Source of the DNA: F1-20-MAGs119 sp041164425 | Lineage (GTDB): Bacteria > Actinomycetota > Acidimicrobiia > Acidimicrobiales > Ilumatobacteraceae | Direction: 5' to 3' | DNA length: 42,899 nucleotides | NCBI GenBank assembly: GCA_041164425.1 | Contig: JBEAPO010000084.1 | Coordinates: 1-42,899 of the forward strand | Part shown: positions 39,889 to 42,899 of the stretch, piece by piece | How positions within the stretch are numbered: position 1 is the stretch's first letter | How the letters are laid out: each line of letters starts with the position of its first letter | Translations under genes and position numbers: made by a program | The notes under the pieces: model-generated | The model's database searches: none | Told to the model about the DNA's origin: nothing | Seen by the model: only the letters and a program-made list of their open reading frames with translations

Positions 39889-42800
39889 GCGACACAACCA
39901 CGCGACGGTCGGTGTCGACTCCGGTCGTGGTCGTGGGAGCCCCGACTCCTTGCCAGCGAATCCACTGCTGAACGCCGAGGGTGGCGAGGTAGTTGGCCAC
40001 AACGAGAGCGCGCCGTTCGGAGACTTTCTTGATGAACGCGTTCGATGTGGTGGGGCTCTTGCGGGCGTAGCCGGTGACGTTGACGATGCCGCCTTCACGT
40101 CGTGCCTCGGCTGCGATCGCAGCGAGGGCGCGTTTGCCCGTGGCGCTGAGCGTGCTGGAGGCACCGACGAAGAAGACCGGTGCGCCGATGACTTCGCCGA
40201 CGGGAACCATGCGGACCGCCGTGACACCGCGCATGACGTTGGCTGCAGCATCGGTCCGGCGTAGAACCGTGCGCGTCGGCTTCCAGCCGGTCGTCGCGAT
40301 GGGTGACACGCCGAAGGCATTTGCGAACTGCACGGCCACCTTGATCTTCGAGGACGAGTACGGGATCGTCACACTCGTCTCAGGGTTCGACTTGTCGACA
40401 GCCACCTTGAGGCGCAGCACCACACGGCCTGATGTAGTCGCGACGGTGATGATCGCGTGGGTGATGGGTACGGACGTCTTGGGGGCCGTCGCCGTCACAT
40501 TCGATCGGCGACCGGACGCCAACACCTTCACGCGGCCCGGCGCAGGCGGAAGGCCGGTTACCGTGCGTTCGCCGGTCAATTCGGAGGTCATGCCCCAGAG
40601 GCTGGGGACAGCGGAGAAGGCCTGCGCGAAATAGATCTTCGACGCGGCACCTTCACCGAAGGTGTTGAACGCAGTCGCCGTGAAGTTGTAGGCGGCGCTC
40701 ATGTTCAGGCCGTGGACGGTGCAAGTGAGTTCGGTCGAACTGCACAGCGGCGTGTCCTTGGTGTCGATGTTGGAGATGCCGCCGATGCGGTAGCTGGTGA
40801 TCGTGCGACCACCGGTTGATGCGGGTGCTTCCCATGTGATGACGGCCGAGGTGAGCGTGCGCTTGACTGATGTGATGGTCGGCGCGCCCGGGCGTCCGGG
40901 AAGTGACACGGTTGCAGTCGCGATGTCGGATGAACCCACAGCTGTCACAGCCTTGACCGAGACCGTCACCGACTTGCCCTGGGTGAGACCCGTCATCGTG
41001 CACGAGAGGGCCGTACTCGTTGCTACAGAGCACGTCCCGGCGGTCGACGTGGCCGAATACGAAGTGATCGGCGAGCCGCCATCGCGCAGCGGTACCGCCC
41101 ACGTGACGACAGCCGACGTTTCCGAAGTCGCCTCGATGGCGAGGTTGCGCGGCGCATCGGCGACATTCATTTTCTGAACTATGGCCTGGGCCGTGTTATC
41201 GGTGGTGCTCGCAGAGGAAAGGTTCGTGATCGTCACGATCTTCACTTCGTAGGTGGTGCCCTTGCGCAGCCCCGTGAAGGTGTGGCGGCGTGACGGGTTC
41301 GGGGCCGACATCACTCGGATGGCACCGACAGACGATGTCGTGACGGCCACGGGTGCGCCGAAGTCGCCATCCTTTTCACGGATGCTCACGTCGTAGCGCA
41401 GCAAGGTTCCACCTCCCAGCGATTCGGGGTCGAGCCAGGACATCTGTAGCGACGTATCCTCGCGAACACCGGTGAGGTCTTGTACGGCCTGTGGGGCGAC
41501 GAACGGGGTCACCGGCTCGGATTCGACCGAGTAGTCGCCAACGCCTGTTTCGGTGACGGCGGCGACCTTCAGGCGATATGCGGTGCCGTTGGTGAGGCCG
41601 AGGAGGGTGCACGCAAGGGTCGTGGTGCTGCAGTCCGACTTGATGATTGGATCACCTGTTGTCGGAGTTGCCACGACGACGTAGGAAACAAGAGGCGATC
41701 CGCCATCGGTGGGTGGTGCGGAATAGGCGACAATGATGCTGCTGTCCTCGGGTGATGCTGACATGAGGTGCGGAATACCGGGAAGGCCGGCCTTCACGGT
41801 GATCGTGCGTGTCACCGAAGCCGCAGCGGCGTACGTAGAGTCGCCCGCCTGGGACGCGGTCACGTCGCAGGTGCCGGGCGCAACGATCGTCGCGAGACCG
41901 AACGCCGACACTGCACAGGCGGTGCCTTTCACCGCGTACGAAACGGCGAGGCCACTCGAACTCGACGCGAGCAACTGGAACGCGGTGTCGCCGATGCGGC
42001 GTTCGTCGGGTTGCGGGAACGTGATTGATTGGTTGAGAGTGCCCACATTGATCGTCTGCTGCACCGAGTCAGCGGCGGCGAAGTTGTCGTCGCCAGACTG
42101 ACGTGCCGTGATCACACAAGTGCCCTTCGTGATGAACGTGACGACGCCCGCGCTCATCGAACAGGCAATGTTCTCGCCCAACGTGATCACGATCGTGGGC
42201 GACAGGCCCGACGTGGCGGTGACCTTTGGTGTGTAGGTGCCACCTGCGACAGGGTTCGACGGCACGGCCGTGGTGAAAGCAACCGATTGGTCTTGCTTGG
42301 TCACGGTGATCGTCGAGTCCGCGCTGATTGCGGTCAGGTGGTTGGTGCTGGTCGCCTTCGCCACGGCAACCACGCACGATCCCGCCGCCGTTGGCGTGAG
42401 GACGCCCGACGTGTCAATCGTGCAACGCCCCGATTTCACGGTGTAGGTGATCGTGCCGCTGCCGCTGCCCCCAACAGGCACGACCCGCAGGGTCGAGCCG
42501 TAGGCGACGGTGGTCGGGTTGGCGAACGTGATCGGGGTTTGGGCTGCTTTGTTGATGGTGAGGGTGGTGGTGGCGGTGCCGATGAAGTTCGCCTCATCGA
42601 TGGTCGCGGTCACTGTGTAGATACCGGTGTTCACCGGGGCGGTCGACGAGTTGTGGGTGATCCCGCCGGTGCCGACGTAGGTGAACACGACTTTTTTGCC
42701 TGACGGGTTGGTGGTCACCGTGGCTGGCCGGTTGGTGCCGTTGAACGTGTGGGTCAACGACGAGGTGGTGAAGGTGACCACGGTGGGTTGTTTGGCGATC

Positions 42801-42899
42801 GTGATCGCCCCGGCGACGTAGATGAAGGCGTAGTTCGCCGACACTGCCGATGTGCACGTGGTGGGAACATCAAGCAGCGCGGTCGATGTTGTGGTGTAG
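39869..42899 (-). CDS. Giant secreted Ig-like/FN3 protein with OmpA-like C-terminus (partial)
   Basis: The frame is open to the window edge, so at least 1009 residues of the C-terminal part are seen and the start is missing. From the N-side the order is an MBG-like Ig module (TFNGTNRPATV) and three Ig-like repeats of ~84 residues, each with paired cysteines (SGLSPTIVITL, SSGLAVSYAV, AGTC/PGTC-type ends). Four fibronectin III domains with SYxVxA, LTNGTAYRLKV and GLTQGKSVTVSV motifs follow. The last ~110 residues (about 39872-40210) resemble the OmpA-like fold with GYARKSPTTSNAFIKK, SERRALVVANYL and DTDRRVVV. The Asp usual before the helix in peptidoglycan-binding OmpA domains is not evident. 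No LPXTG is seen. It is likely a surface or matrix adhesin. Confidence 0.82.
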   Translation of the reverse strand, partial: YTTTSTALLDVPTTCTSAVSANYAFIYVAGAITIAKQPTVVTFTTSSLTHTFNGTNRPATVTTNPSGKKVVFTYVGTGGITHNSSTAPVNTGIYTVTATIDEANFIGTATTTLTINKAAQTPITFANPTTVAYGSTLRVVPVGGSGSGTITYTVKSGRCTIDTSGVLTPTAAGSCVVAVAKATSTNHLTAISADSTITVTKQDQSVAFTTAVPSNPVAGGTYTPKVTATSGLSPTIVITLGENIACSMSAGVVTFITKGTCVITARQSGDDNFAAADSVQQTINVGTLNQSITFPQPDERRIGDTAFQLLASSSSGLAVSYAVKGTACAVSAFGLATIVAPGTCDVTASQAGDSTYAAAASVTRTITVKAGLPGIPHLMSASPEDSSIIVAYSAPPTDGGSPLVSYVVVATPTTGDPIIKSDCSTTTLACTLLGLTNGTAYRLKVAAVTETGVGDYSVESEPVTPFVAPQAVQDLTGVREDTSLQMSWLDPESLGGGTLLRYDVSIREKDGDFGAPVAVTTSSVGAIRVMSAPNPSRRHTFTGLRKGTTYEVKIVTITNLSSASTTDNTAQAIVQKMNVADAPRNLAIEATSETSAVVTWAVPLRDGGSPITSYSATSTAGTCSVATSTALSCTMTGLTQGKSVTVSVKAVTAVGSSDIATATVSLPGRPGAPTITSVKRTLTSAVITWEAPASTGGRTITSYRIGGISNIDTKDTPLCSSTELTCTVHGLNMSAAYNFTATAFNTFGEGAASKIYFAQAFSAVPSLWGMTSELTGERTVTGLPPAPGRVKVLASGRRSNVTATAPKTSVPITHAIITVATTSGRVVLRLKVAVDKSNPETSVTIPYSSSKIKVAVQFANAFGVSPIATTGWKPTRTVLRRTDAAANVMRGVTAVRMVPVGEVIGAPVFFVGASSTLSATGKRALAAIAAEARREGGIVNVTGYARKSPTTSNAFIKKVSERRALVVANYLATLGVQQWIRWQGVGAPTTTTGVDTDRRVVVSLIPYEQ

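Overview
The window is 42.9 kb of moderately high-GC DNA with compact, actinobacterial gene content. The evidence is a CarD-type RNA polymerase regulator, RNase J next to dapA, an FtsK-rimO-pgsA-cinA block, an EthA-like Baeyer-Villiger monooxygenase, a cytochrome P450 with a [3Fe-4S] ferredoxin, and many start codons placed 6-9 nt after a TANNNT -10 box (leaderless mRNAs). A non-mycobacterial actinobacterium, perhaps of the class Acidimicrobiia, is my inference. No phage, IS element, CRISPR array or rRNA was seen. The two RNA genes are tRNA-Arg(TCT) and tRNA-Gly(TCC).

Layout. 1-5.2 kb: dapB, a DedA-like membrane protein, a medium/long-chain acyl-CoA synthetase, and a TetR regulator in tandem with a ferritin-like diiron protein. 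5.2-14.7 kb: a winged-helix protein overlapping dapA, then rnj, a small lipoprotein, ftsK, rimO, pgsA and cinA. This is a conserved housekeeping block whose genes overlap or are only a few to about 70 bases apart. 14.6-16.7 kb: an unusual regulator with two TetR domains in one chain, tRNA-Arg, and a CarD with a long Lys/Ala/Pro tail. 16.7-22.4 kb: a PuuA-like glutamine synthetase homologue, two SDR dehydrogenases, a VOC protein, a 3-hydroxyisobutyrate dehydrogenase-like enzyme and a class III aminotransferase, probably for use of amines or amino acids. 22.4-25.9 kb: the complete dTDP-L-rhamnose operon in the order rmlA-rmlC-rmlB-rmlD, followed by a DUF554 membrane protein and a convergent DEAD-box helicase.

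28.1-36.5 kb is the most striking part, an oxidative gene cluster. It holds an SDR, a 64-residue ferredoxin, a P450, two tandem near-identical Rieske oxygenase alpha subunits, two tandem paralogous HAD hydrolases on the opposite strand, an EthA-like Baeyer-Villiger monooxygenase and a nitroreductase-fold enzyme. Together these could hydroxylate, ketonise and cleave a cyclic or hydrophobic substrate, but the substrate cannot be read from sequence. 36.6-37.4 kb holds two small genes that each appear broken by one frameshift: a cupredoxin lipoprotein and an unrecognised minus-strand ORF. 37.4-42.9 kb: tRNA-Gly, a DedA protein divergent from a glpD-like glycerol-3-phosphate dehydrogenase with a mini-ORF in its leader, and the 3' part of a giant secreted protein made of Ig-like and fibronectin III modules with a C-terminal OmpA-like domain.

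A feature running through the window is economy of space. Convergent genes overlap by up to 51 nt, two stop codons share one CTAG, and divergent genes are separated by as little as 33 nt holding two facing -10 boxes.
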